From CAZFOB01 sp964520325 (GTDB lineage: Bacteria; Actinomycetota; JAICYB01), in NCBI GenBank assembly GCA_964520325.1, contig CAZFOB010000002.1:124001-188000 (forward strand): a stretch of DNA of 64,000 nt, given 5' to 3'. The translations under genes and the position numbers were made by a program. Under the pieces are notes generated by a model, which did not search any database, had not been told where the DNA came from, and saw nothing but the letters and a program-made list of their open reading frames with translations. This document shows positions 1 through 9,691 of the stretch, one piece after another (the first letter of the stretch is position 1; each line of letters begins with the position of its first letter).

Positions 1-702
1 AAGTCCGAGGAAGAGCTGTCCCTCGAGCCGCATCCCTTCGTCGAATGGGAGCCGGGCTCCTTCGACCATCGCGCGCTTGGCGGCGACGAGCGACGCGCGC
101 GTGTTGCGTGCGATCGGTTGCAGCCACTGGACGACGTGATCCACGAAGCCATCGTCCGGAAGGACAGCGTTGACCATGCCGAGTTCGAGCGCTTCATCGG
201 CACGGACGACACGTCCCGACAGGACGAGCTCCGCCGCCCTGCCGGCACCGATCAGGCGCGGCAGACGCTGCGTCCCGCCGGCCCCCGGGATGATGCCGAC
301 GATCACCTCGGGCTGTCCCATGTGCCCCGACCGCGCGATGAGACGCAGCGTGCACGCCCACGAGATCTCGCTCCCGCCACCGTGAGCTTGTCCGTTGATG
401 GCGGCGACCGTCGGTTGGGGCATCGACTCGAGAAGCGACAGGGCGCGACCCCACGAGCTCGGGTCACCTTCCACGGGCTCTCCCCGTCCGATCTTCGTGA
501 GGTCGTCCAGGTCGGCGTGAGCGACGAAGTATCCATCGACCGCACCGGTGAGCACGACAACGTGCACCGACTCATCGCCCGCGAGCTCCGTCAGCAAGAC
601 TTCGAGCTCGGTCATCGCCGCGAAGCTCATGAAGTTCCGCGGCGGACGATCGAAACTGCACAGCGCGATGCGCTCGCGTCGTTCGATCGCCCAGTTGCCC
701 AT
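1..702 (-). CDS. Enoyl-CoA hydratase/isomerase (crotonase), C-terminus cut by window edge
   Basis: The minus-strand frame stays open from an ATG at 702 (a GTG at 705 is an alternative) to the window edge, giving 234 residues of a family usually about 250-265 long, so roughly the last 25 residues are missing. The crotonase signature is complete: GGGSE holds the first catalytic Glu (about residue 112) and GQPE the second (about 132), followed by the IPGAGGTQRL stretch. It should hydrate or isomerise a 2-enoyl-CoA in fatty-acid or related acyl-CoA breakdown; the substrate cannot be read from sequence. It lies 19 nt downstream of the membrane-protein gene on the same strand and is probably the third gene of the TetR-controlled operon. 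Confidence 0.88.
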   Translation of the reverse strand, partial: MGNWAIERRERIALCSFDRPPRNFMSFAAMTELEVLLTELAGDESVHVVVLTGAVDGYFVAHADLDDLTKIGRGEPVEGDPSSWGRALSLLESMPQPTVAAINGQAHGGGSEISWACTLRLIARSGHMGQPEVIVGIIPGAGGTQRLPRLIGAGRAAELVLSGRVVRADEALELGMVNAVLPDDGFVDHVVQWLQPIARNTRASLVAAKRAMVEGARLPFDEGMRLEGQLFLGL

Positions 703-721
703 CACATGACGGTACGAAAAG

Positions 722-2467
722 TCAGGCGACGACTGCGAGTTCCCGATCTTTTGTGCCCGACCCTCTTGAGATGGAACGTCCCGCGATGACCAATGCGCCG
801 ATCCACAGCGTTGCGATGCCGGCGAGCACGAGGTAGACGGCGATCGCGAACCACGACGGTCCGGGCTTCTGTTCACGCAGCAGGAATCGGGTTTCGTTGA
901 GGAACGGCGCGCTCCGGTCGACAGCGGGGACCTCAGGCGCACCGATCTCGGGATCGGCGGGCATCCACACAGGTATGGCGGTCATCGCTGAACCCTTGTG
1001 CAAGCGGAGCAACGTCTTCCAGTCATCGACCGCGGGCACTGGGCTCTCGGTGCGGTACTCGCCGGGCTTTCCGGTGGGAACCATGTCGGCGACCACCAGG
1101 CCGCCACCCTGCCAGGCGAGTGCTTGGAACCAACGAGCGTCGTCGGCAGCGTCCGCCGGGGTTACCGTCGCGCGGATATCGACACCATCCGTCACTTGCT
1201 CGATCGCGATGTCGGCACGTGCATCGATGCCCGTACGAGGGAGCGGGATCGCAAGCCCGACCAGAAGGACGAGACCGGCTGCGGCCAACGCTCCGCGAGA
1301 AAGACCGATCGCCTCACGACGAACGGCGGCTGCGAACGCCACACCGAGTGTCGCCGCGGCGATGCCCACGACGATCGCAAGGATCGGCGCCTCTGGGAGA
1401 AGCGACGGTCCCCAGGGCTGCTGTGAGCCCTGACTCCACCGCCATTCAGCCGCCAGACCGACGGTGCCAACGGCCAGGCCGGAGCCGATCGCGAAGCGAC
1501 CGCGACGCGCTGTTCCAACGACCTTGGCGACAACGGCGACCGCGAGTCCGGCAACGATGTAGAGCGATGCGGCCCGCGGCTGGCTCGATGTGGCCGCGGT
1601 GAGCGTGTCACCGGCGAACAGCAAGACGCCGACGCCGGCCACGATCAACGGAGCCCACCACTTGCGGGTGACGAGCGCGATCGTGGTCAAACCGAACCCG
1701 GCCGCCAATGCGTACATCACCGGGTGGTAGAGCTGCTGAAACTGCGGAACACCGAAGGCGAACTCACCCTGCAGGGCATTGAGACCGAGGAGCGCGAAGC
1801 TCCCGACCGCAACGTGTACTCCGGTCGCCCACGGTCCTTTCTCGGGACGCACGCCGGCTTCACCAAGCGCCATCCATGATGCAAGCGGGCTGATGACTGC
1901 TCCGACGATCATCAACAGATGCGTCGGGCTCCACATCGTGACGTCGATGCCGTACGCGCGGTGCCATAGCTCGTCCAGCGGGAAGCCGGACAGCGCGAAG
2001 AGCCCGATGACGCCCATGGCGAGCGCGGAGTACGGGATGCGCATGCCGAATACGCGCCAACCGCCACCTTGCAGCTCCGCCTTCGTTGCGCTGGCGAAGA
2101 ACTCACCGATGAATGCTGAGCCGAAGATCGTCAGGAGCCCAAGGACGATCGCGGTGTGTGGCGCGGTGAAGAGGAGGTCGTCGCGTCCGAGGCTCACGTG
2201 CCAGCGGACATCGCTGTAGAACCCGATGCCGGCGACGAGGATCCCGAAGGTCGACGTTCCGACCATCGCCGCGGCCCACCCTGGGATGCGCGTCAGTCGC
2301 TCGAGCGAATTGCTGATGCGGATCGCCCACGTTCGCGGATCGAGTGTGAGCTTCCCACGACCAAAGACGAGGAGGCCGACGTTGACGGCCAGATAGGCGG
2401 TCCATAGTGCGATGAGCGGGACCCATGTCCCGAGTTCCTTCTGAAGCTCGATCTGTGCGGCATTCAT
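722..2467 (-). CDS. Polytopic membrane protein of unknown function (581 aa)
   Basis: I do not recognise this family. About a dozen hydrophobic helices occupy roughly residues 15-412. A polar, presumably extracytoplasmic beta-rich stretch of about 130 residues follows, then one last helix near residues 548-568 and a short basic tail. His, Trp and Tyr cluster in several helices (LDELWHRAYG, MWSPTHLLM, FQQLYHPVMYAL), which could bind a cofactor or metal, but this is speculation. The ATG overlaps the tetR stop codon (ATGA, 2464-2467), so the two are translationally coupled, and a GGGAG lies a few bases upstream. Its place between a TetR repressor and a crotonase suggests transport or processing of a hydrophobic substrate sensed by the repressor. 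Confidence 0.8.
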   Translation of the reverse strand: MNAAQIELQKELGTWVPLIALWTAYLAVNVGLLVFGRGKLTLDPRTWAIRISNSLERLTRIPGWAAAMVGTSTFGILVAGIGFYSDVRWHVSLGRDDLLFTAPHTAIVLGLLTIFGSAFIGEFFASATKAELQGGGWRVFGMRIPYSALAMGVIGLFALSGFPLDELWHRAYGIDVTMWSPTHLLMIVGAVISPLASWMALGEAGVRPEKGPWATGVHVAVGSFALLGLNALQGEFAFGVPQFQQLYHPVMYALAAGFGLTTIALVTRKWWAPLIVAGVGVLLFAGDTLTAATSSQPRAASLYIVAGLAVAVVAKVVGTARRGRFAIGSGLAVGTVGLAAEWRWSQGSQQPWGPSLLPEAPILAIVVGIAAATLGVAFAAAVRREAIGLSRGALAAAGLVLLVGLAIPLPRTGIDARADIAIEQVTDGVDIRATVTPADAADDARWFQALAWQGGGLVVADMVPTGKPGEYRTESPVPAVDDWKTLLRLHKGSAMTAIPVWMPADPEIGAPEVPAVDRSAPFLNETRFLLREQKPGPSWFAIAVYLVLAGIATLWIGALVIAGRSISRGSGTKDRELAVVA

Positions 2468-3153
2468 CCGGTTCTCCCTTTGATGTCGATCGCCGGCCCC
2501 CGCTGCTCAGAGGCGGTCTCTCCGGCGTGAGGCGTTTGGACGTATCGCATCCCGTCCCACACGAGCAAGGTCAGGTATTCGACGAGTCGCTCACGCGGCA
2601 TGGTCTTGCGTTCGAGCCACCAGTCGCCCGCGAGGTGCACGGCACCGACGATGCCGAAGGCCCACGGCTCGGCTGCACCGGAGTCGAGGCCCCGCTCGCG
2701 CATCGCTTCGCCGATCGCTTGGGTGATGAGTTGGCCGATCCGGTTCACGAAACCGGACATCGCCACGCCGGTTTGCTCGACCGATCCGAGACTGCGGTGG
2801 ACGAGGAACCGGACGATCGCGGGTTCGCGTTCGATGAACGCCAGGTACGCGTCGATCGCGCCCGAGACCCGGCACCGAGGATCCGTCGACGCGTCGATCG
2901 CCTTCTCGAGGGAGTAGGCGACCTGGTCGGCGAAGTGGTCCGCGACAGCCTTGGTCAGGCCCTCGCGGTCCTTGAAGGCCCGGTAGATGATCGGCTTGGT
3001 GACGCCGGCCTCGCTCGCGATCTCGTCCATCGAGACCGCCGGGCCCTCGCGCCGGACGACGCGGATCGCGGCCTCGAGGAGCTTCTGCTTCTTGCGTTCG
3101 CGGGCAACGGCGCGCTCTACGGGCTCTCGTCTGCGCTCTCGGAGGCGTGTCAT
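2464..3153 (-). CDS. TetR-family transcriptional regulator
   Basis: A 229-residue protein with the TetR N-terminal helix-turn-helix at about residues 20-65: the AAIRVVRREG helix, SMDEIASEAGV, then KPIIYRAFKDREGL as recognition helix and following segment. The remainder is an alpha-helical ligand-binding and dimerisation domain with a WxLERKTM stretch. An unusually charged extension of about 20 residues (MTRLRERRREPVERAVARE) precedes the domain. The gene heads a minus-strand operon with the membrane protein and crotonase. A 30 bp palindrome begins only two bases upstream of the ATG and overlaps the promoter, so autorepression and control of the whole operon are very likely. Ligand unknown; the crotonase hints at an acyl-CoA or lipophilic compound. 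Confidence 0.92.
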   Translation of the reverse strand: MTRLRERRREPVERAVARERKKQKLLEAAIRVVRREGPAVSMDEIASEAGVTKPIIYRAFKDREGLTKAVADHFADQVAYSLEKAIDASTDPRCRVSGAIDAYLAFIEREPAIVRFLVHRSLGSVEQTGVAMSGFVNRIGQLITQAIGEAMRERGLDSGAAEPWAFGIVGAVHLAGDWWLERKTMPRERLVEYLTLLVWDGMRYVQTPHAGETASEQRGPAIDIKGRTG

Positions 3154-3155
3154 GT

Positions 3156-3191
3156 GTTACCGACAGTAACGTTACTGTCGGTAACTGTCAA
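3156..3191 (-). promoter_or_regulatory. tetR promoter with overlapping 30 bp palindromic operator
   Basis: On the minus strand, TTGACA (RC of 3186-3191), a 17 bp spacer and TACTGT (RC of 3163-3168) form a near-consensus sigma-A promoter. Positions 3156-3185 are a perfect 30 bp palindrome built from two abutting imperfect dyads of the form GTTAC-N5-GTAAC. The palindrome covers the whole spacer and the -10 box and ends 2 bp before the ATG, so a bound repressor would block polymerase. The -10 box ends 9 bp from the ATG, so the transcript has almost no leader. Confidence 0.9.
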
Positions 3192-3204
3192 GCCCTCGCC
3201 GACT

Positions 3205-3539
3205 GCCGTCGACATCCAGAAGGGCCTTCGCACCGCAGAGGCCCCCTTCCAGGTTCGCATCGGCATCGACGCCGGCGAGCCGTTGCGTGATGACGACGAG
3301 CTCACGGGACTGGTCGTGCAGAGCGCGCGCCGGATCGTGGACAAAGCCGAACCCGGATCCTCGTTTCGGATGTGGTGCGTCGCCTCGTCGCCGGGAACAC
3401 GTTCCGCTTCGACGACGCAGACCGTCACGCCCTCAAGGGATTACCCGAGCGGATCCGCCTGTTCTCAGTGGAGTGGAGCCGGCCGGCGCCGTCGGAAGGA
3501 TCGCCCGGCGCATCCGGCGCGTCAGGAGATGTACCTTGA
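3205..3539 (+). pseudogene. Decayed C-terminal fragment of a class III adenylate cyclase domain
   Basis: This 385 bp gap between tetR and the aldehyde dehydrogenase holds a recognisable cyclase remnant. The first frame (from about 3205) reads VRIGIDAGEP, GLVVQSARRIV and DKAEPG. At about 3355 the match moves to another frame, which continues ILVSDVVRRLVAGNTF, HALKGLPERIRLFSVEW and stops with TGA at 3537-3539. Intact homologues read EPGQILVS here, so about 4 nt appear to be missing. The N-terminal half of the domain, with the metal-binding Asp residues, is absent; the remnant begins beside the tetR promoter. It is not translated as one protein and cannot be catalytic. It belongs to the same domain family as the three large cyclase proteins further along. 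Confidence 0.8.
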
Positions 3540-3570
3540 GATACGGATTCGAGAAACGGGGAGGTCGGCA

Positions 3571-4995
<1,425 letters not shown>

Positions 4996-5019
4996 GTCCG
5001 GCCGATTCGCAAGGGGTTC

Positions 5020-5052
5020 GAACCCTCACGGAGACTGGTGCCGTGAGGGTTC
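5020..5052 (+). promoter_or_regulatory. 12 bp perfect hairpin enclosing the exonuclease GTG start
   Basis: Positions 5020-5031 and 5041-5052 are perfect inverted repeats around a 9-nt loop, so the GTG start at 5043 lies inside the 3' arm. The 5' arm also overlaps a second palindrome (GGGTTCGAACCC, 5014-5025), so two mutually exclusive hairpins can form. It may terminate the aldehyde dehydrogenase transcript, although no U-tract follows, or mask the exonuclease start. Confidence 0.6.
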
Positions 5053-5927
5053 ACCTTTTGGACGGCACGTACGAGCTCTTCCGCCACTACTTCGCCGTAC
5101 CGAAGAAGCAAGCCGCCGACGGAGCCGAGGTTGGTGCACTGGCCGGAGTGCTCGGCTCTGTGCTCGGCATGCTCGAAGGTGGAACAACGCACATCGCCGT
5201 GGCCACCGACCATGTTGTTGAGTCGTTCCGAAACGACATGTGGCCCGGCTACAAGACGAGCGCGGGCGTGGCGGAAGATCTCATGGCGCAGTTCCATCCC
5301 CTTGAAGACGCGTTACGCGCCATGGGAGTCGTCGTGTGGGCGATGACCGATCTCGAGGCCGACGACGCGCTCGGCGCCGGCGCGCGGCTGGCAGCCGCCG
5401 ACGAACGCGTCGAGCAGGTGCTCGTGTGCACACCGGATAAAGACATGGCGCAGCTCGTGGTCGGCGAGCACGTCGTCCAGTTCGATCGACGCAAGCGCGA
5501 GATGCGCGACGAAGCCGGCGTCGTTGCCAAGTTCGGCGTGAAGCCGGCCTCGATCCCCGACTACCTCGGCCTCATCGGCGACAGCTCGGACGGGTTCCCC
5601 GGCCTAGCCGGATGGGGGCCGAAGTCGGCCTCGACGCTGCTCGCTCGCTACGACCGCATCGAGGACATCCCAGACAGCGAGCGCGAGTGGGACGTCCCTC
5701 TTCGCGGCGCGGCCACACTCGCTCAGACGCTCCGTGAGAACCGAGACCTTGCGCTCCTGTTCAAGGACATCGCGACGTTGCGTTGCGACGCATCGCTCTT
5801 CGCCGACGTCGAAGAGCTAAGGTGGATCGCGCCGAAGACGTCATTCACGAAGCATTCTGCGGCGATCGATGCGGCCGAGCTCAGCGAGCGCGCCGACGCG
5901 ATCGCGCGACGGGCTTCCGCGTCTTAA
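5043..5927 (+). CDS. 5'-3' exonuclease (PIN/H3TH, DNA polymerase I N-domain type)
   Basis: A 294-residue stand-alone relative of the 5' nuclease domain of DNA polymerase I. Acidic metal ligands are visible in LLDGTYELF (Asp7), DLEADDALG, CTPDKDMAQLV and GDSSDGFPG. A helix-hairpin-helix follows in LAGWGPKSASTLL. It should remove RNA primers or flaps during replication and repair. The GTG at 5043 starts the family's hydrophobic first strand directly, and it sits in a strong hairpin. The gene runs convergently into the small unknown gene on the other strand, with a 47 bp overlap of the 3' ends. No polymerase domain follows, unlike PolA. Confidence 0.88.
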   Translation: MRVHLLDGTYELFRHYFAVPKKQAADGAEVGALAGVLGSVLGMLEGGTTHIAVATDHVVESFRNDMWPGYKTSAGVAEDLMAQFHPLEDALRAMGVVVWAMTDLEADDALGAGARLAAADERVEQVLVCTPDKDMAQLVVGEHVVQFDRRKREMRDEAGVVAKFGVKPASIPDYLGLIGDSSDGFPGLAGWGPKSASTLLARYDRIEDIPDSEREWDVPLRGAATLAQTLRENRDLALLFKDIATLRCDASLFADVEELRWIAPKTSFTKHSAAIDAAELSERADAIARRASAS

Positions 5928-6342
5928 TCCGCCCGCGTGAAGTTTTGGCTTCGCGAGTCTTCGCTACGGCAGTCGTCCGCCCGGACGGGCGCTCGTAGCC
6001 GCGAACCTCGTACGGGCCGGTGATGTGGATGCTCACCGCTTCACCGAAGTCCCAAAACTGCAAGCTGAAGTCGTAGCCCGGCGAGTACTGCAACTGGACG
6101 GACTTCCCGTTGGACAGCGCGTCGTAGATCGCCGCGCGCATGCTCTCCTGGAGCGCCGAGGGAATCGCCTGGAGATAGGCGACCTCATCCGCCTTGAGTC
6201 CGAGCACCTTCTTGGCGACGGGAACGAGCGTCCCGGGCTGTCCAAGACGCTCGACCTCTTCGGGATGCTCTTCCACTATCCGCGGAAGCGATGAAGCAGC
6301 AAGCTGTGTGTTGCCGCCCTGGATCATCAGTGCCTTCGGCAT
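5881..6342 (-). CDS. Conserved-looking hypothetical protein (153 aa)
   Basis: I do not recognise this protein. The ATG at 6342 is preceded by a perfect GGAGGT at a good distance; the longer reading to 6405 has no such site, so the shorter form is chosen. The N-terminus (MPKALMIQGG) is followed by helical segments (SLPRIVEEHPEEVERLG, EVAYLQAIPSALQESM) and a beta-rich section (VQLQYSPGYDFSLQFWDF) that resembles a small alpha/beta domain. The tail of about 25 residues is strongly basic, ending RKPVARSRRRAR, and could bind nucleic acid. The 3' end overlaps the exonuclease gene on the other strand. No function assigned. Confidence 0.65.
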   Translation of the reverse strand: MPKALMIQGGNTQLAASSLPRIVEEHPEEVERLGQPGTLVPVAKKVLGLKADEVAYLQAIPSALQESMRAAIYDALSNGKSVQLQYSPGYDFSLQFWDFGEAVSIHITGPYEVRGYERPSGRTTAVAKTREAKTSRGRIKTRKPVARSRRRAR

Positions 6343-6424
6343 ATCTACCTCCAGATCAGCCGCCCTCGTGACGTGCGATTCTCTTCGAAGCAGACTCACA
6401 CACACAACTCCTCAGAGGCCACGG

Positions 6425-9400
6425 ATGAGCATCGACGCAGCGACCGTCCTGATCACCGATATGGAAGGCTCAACAGCCTTCACGGCGGACCAAGGTGACG
6501 AAACCGCGCTCGAGCTCGTCCGTGCGCATGAAGGACTCGTCCGAAGCGTGCTCGCGGAGCATGGCGGACGCGAGATCAAGTCGATGGGGGATGGCTTCAT
6601 GCTCATGTTCCCCTCACCCGCAACGGGGGTCGAGTGCGCACTTGATCTACTCGAAGCGCTCACAGCTCACAACGACAAGCATCCGGACAGGCCGCTGCAC
6701 GTGCGTATGGGGATGAACTCGGGTCCCCTGATCGAGGCCAGTGGCGACATCTACGGGACGACCGTCAACGCGGCGTCCCGAATTGTAGCGAAAGCACGGA
6801 GCGGTCAGGTGCTGGTCTCCGAAGGCGTCCGTGCGGATTCGACGGATCACCTCGACTGCGCCTTCGTGGATCGTGGGCTGTTCTGGCTTAAGGGCCTGAA
6901 AGAGCAGTGGCGACTCTACGAAGCAACCCGCAGCACCCCGGCTGCGTATCGTCCGGCGATAAGCGAAGGCCGCACGCCCTTCGTAGATCGCGAGTCCGAG
7001 CGCGCGCAGTTGCGCATGCATGTCGATGCTGCGCTAGATGGAAGGGGCGGAGTCGTGTTACTCGCCGGTGACCCGGGCGCGGGGAAGTCGCGGCTGGCCG
7101 ACGAGATCGCTGGTGAAGCGCAGGGTCGTGGGATGCACCACTTCATCGGGCGGTGTTACGAGATGAGCCAGGATCAACCGTACACACCGCTCATCGAAGT
7201 ACTCGAGACCGCCGAACGGCGGTTGTCACCCGAGCTGTTCCAAACCGCGCTCGGAGATGGAGCCGGTGAGATCGCGCGTCTACTCCCCCACGTCCGGCGG
7301 CGTAATCCCGCCATACCGCCGCCCGCAGACCTTCCGCCCGAGCAAGCGCGAAGATTCCTGCACGCGAGCGCGCGCGACATGCTCGCGTCGATCGCAGCGG
7401 TGCGCCCGCTCTGCATAGTGTGGGACGACCTGCACTGGGCAGATGAACCCACTGTCGCATTCCTCGAGGAAATCGCCCAAGATCTCGTGGATCTGCCGAT
7501 TCTGTTGATCGCGACCTACGCCCGCACCGAGCTCACTCAAACGACGCCGCTTCGATCCGCGATCGATAATCTCCATCGACGACGGCTCGTCGAGCAGTTC
7601 GAGGTCGGCGTGCTCCGTCCCGACGACATCGCGACGCTGCTGACGTCCATCGCTGGCGCACCACCGCCCGAAGCACTGGTGCAACGCCTGTACGACCAGA
7701 CGGAGGGCAACGTATTCTTCTTCGAAGAGCTCGTGCGTCACCTCGACGAACGCGACCGCCTCTTCGATAAGGACGGCGCGTGGCGATCAGACGCCGCCCG
7801 TCTCGACCTCGAGGTGCCCGAATCTCTGCGGCTCACGATCCTGCGCCGCAATGAGCACTTGTCCGAGGCGACGCGCGATGTCCTCACCCGTTGCGCGTTC
7901 ATCGGCCGCGCGTTCGGCTTCGATCTACTCGAGGCGATGAGCGACGAAGACGAGGGCACGCTCCTCGACGCGCTGGACGAGGCCGAACGAGCCCGGCTGA
8001 TCGGATCAAGCAGCGATGACGGCATGATCCGATTCCGCTTTGGGCACGAGCTGATCCGTCAAACACTGATCGGCGAGGTGACGCCGGCGCGCCGTCAGCG
8101 GATGCACCTGCGTGTTGCCGACGCGATGGAAACCGTTCACGCCGACTCCCTCCAGGAGCATGCAGCCGACGTCGCTTACCAGCTCGCGCACGCGGGACGG
8201 ACCGATCCCGATCGCCGCTCGCGCTTCGAGGTGATGGCCGGTGAGCGCACATTGGCCGCTGCTGCCTACGGCGAAGCATTCAAGCATTTCGACAATGCAC
8301 TGCCGCTCCTGACCGACGTCGGGGAACGAGCGCGCGCGCTCGAGCACATGGGGACATGTCACCGCAGCCTCGGCCGTCCGGAGAATGCGATCAAGACGTG
8401 GCTTCAGGCCCTTGACGGCTATGACGCGCTCGGAGACGCGCGTTCGGCCGCGAGGCTCTGCCTCGACGCCGGAACGCAAGTCGCGTGGTGGCTCAGGGGA
8501 CGCCAAGCCAGCGAGCTCGCTCGGCGCGGTCTCAGAACCCTCGGCGACGAAGACTCACCGCTCCGCGCCGGCCTCATCGCGCTCCAAGGGGCGCTCGCGA
8601 CGCAAACAGGCAACTACGACGAGGGCGCGAGGTTGCTCGAAGAGGCGCTGGTTCTTGCACAGGCACACAACGACCGGCGAATCCTCGGCACAGTGCTCTA
8701 CGGACTCACGACACACCACTTCACGTTCACCGAGTACGCGCAAGCGATCGTGTTCGGCGAACAGAGCATCGAGCAACTGCGCGCAGTCGGCGACCTCTGG
8801 AACCTTGCGAACACCTACGGCTACTGCGCCGCCTCCGCGGTGTGGCTCGGCCGCTTCGACGATGCCGTCCGGTACGGGAATGAGGGATGCGATCTCGCCG
8901 TCCGGCTTGGCAACTGGGCTGCGCAGATCTTCTGTGAACGCGGCAAGCTGATGGGCTGGTTCAGAGACCGCCCCGACCTTGTCTGGTACGAGGAGGACGG
9001 CCGTCGCGCGCTCGAACTCGGAGAGGCTCAAGGGTTCAGGTGGCTCGCCGCGCTCGGAAACACACGCATAGGTGTCGCCGCGTTCTGGATGGGACGGTGG
9101 GACGACGCGCTCGCGTTCTTCGAGCGCGCGGCAGAACTCGACGCACCGGGCGCGTCCGGCGGGCACACGGGTGGGCTCATCCTCACGAGCGCATACCTGG
9201 GGGACCACAAGCGCGCATCCGATCTGCTCGCGCGGTTGCGTCCTGACTTCGCACAGCCCGGCGAGCCACATTCAATGAAGGCTGACTCACTCGCTCTCGT
9301 CGCGATCGAGGCGTACGCGATCATGGGCAACGACGAGGAGGCGGGGGCACTCTATGCCGTCGCACAGGCTCGCCTTGCGGAAGGTGTCATCGCGCGCGGG

Positions 9401-9691
9401 TGGGACTACCGACTGATGCAGACGGTCGCCGGCATCGCCGCGACGTGCGCCGACGACCTCACGGTGGCAGAGGAACACTTCCGCAACGCGCTCCGGGACG
9501 TCGACGCCCTGCCCTTGAAGCTCGAGGAGGGTGACACTTGCCGCTTCTATGCGTGGATGCTGCTCCGTCGAGGCGACCGTGACAACCGCGCCCACGCCGC
9601 CGAGCTGCTCGAACGTGCGATCGAGGCCTATCGTCGCTATGGCATGCATGCTCACGAGCGGATGGCGCAACACATGATTCAGACCGCGTAG
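6425..9691 (+). CDS. Class III adenylate cyclase-AAA/STAND ATPase-TPR protein (cyclase 1)
   Basis: A 1088-residue signalling protein. Residues 1-170 are a class III cyclase domain with both metal-binding Asp (Asp12 in ITDMEGST, Asp56 in KSMGDGF), the adenine-selecting Lys52, and transition-state Asn115 and Arg119 in TVNAASRI, so it looks catalytically complete. Residues about 185-480 are an AAA_16/STAND-type ATPase with P-loop GDPGAGKS (Lys221) and Walker B IVWDDLHWAD (about 331-340). The remainder is helical TPR-like repeats. Unlike cyclase 3 it has no LuxR helix-turn-helix. The ATG at 6425 starts immediately before the cyclase beta strand; upstream in-frame codons are rejected. It presumably couples peptide or protein sensing by the TPR/STAND part to cAMP synthesis. 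Confidence 0.9.
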   Translation: MSIDAATVLITDMEGSTAFTADQGDETALELVRAHEGLVRSVLAEHGGREIKSMGDGFMLMFPSPATGVECALDLLEALTAHNDKHPDRPLHVRMGMNSGPLIEASGDIYGTTVNAASRIVAKARSGQVLVSEGVRADSTDHLDCAFVDRGLFWLKGLKEQWRLYEATRSTPAAYRPAISEGRTPFVDRESERAQLRMHVDAALDGRGGVVLLAGDPGAGKSRLADEIAGEAQGRGMHHFIGRCYEMSQDQPYTPLIEVLETAERRLSPELFQTALGDGAGEIARLLPHVRRRNPAIPPPADLPPEQARRFLHASARDMLASIAAVRPLCIVWDDLHWADEPTVAFLEEIAQDLVDLPILLIATYARTELTQTTPLRSAIDNLHRRRLVEQFEVGVLRPDDIATLLTSIAGAPPPEALVQRLYDQTEGNVFFFEELVRHLDERDRLFDKDGAWRSDAARLDLEVPESLRLTILRRNEHLSEATRDVLTRCAFIGRAFGFDLLEAMSDEDEGTLLDALDEAERARLIGSSSDDGMIRFRFGHELIRQTLIGEVTPARRQRMHLRVADAMETVHADSLQEHAADVAYQLAHAGRTDPDRRSRFEVMAGERTLAAAAYGEAFKHFDNALPLLTDVGERARALEHMGTCHRSLGRPENAIKTWLQALDGYDALGDARSAARLCLDAGTQVAWWLRGRQASELARRGLRTLGDEDSPLRAGLIALQGALATQTGNYDEGARLLEEALVLAQAHNDRRILGTVLYGLTTHHFTFTEYAQAIVFGEQSIEQLRAVGDLWNLANTYGYCAASAVWLGRFDDAVRYGNEGCDLAVRLGNWAAQIFCERGKLMGWFRDRPDLVWYEEDGRRALELGEAQGFRWLAALGNTRIGVAAFWMGRWDDALAFFERAAELDAPGASGGHTGGLILTSAYLGDHKRASDLLARLRPDFAQPGEPHSMKADSLALVAIEAYAIMGNDEEAGALYAVAQARLAEGVIARGWDYRLMQTVAGIAATCADDLTVAEEHFRNALRDVDALPLKLEEGDTCRFYAWMLLRRGDRDNRAHAAELLERAIEAYRRYGMHAHERMAQHMIQTA

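Noticed and set aside
2425..3570. 856-residue open frame reading into the aldehyde dehydrogenase
   Set aside because: The upstream part is antisense to tetR and passes through the cyclase remnant; the real start at 3571 has a Shine-Dalgarno and the family N-terminus.
5012..5028. tRNA T-arm-like GGTTCGAACC segment
   Set aside because: Stem pairing is poor and no acceptor, D or anticodon arm precedes it; it is part of the hairpin at the exonuclease start.
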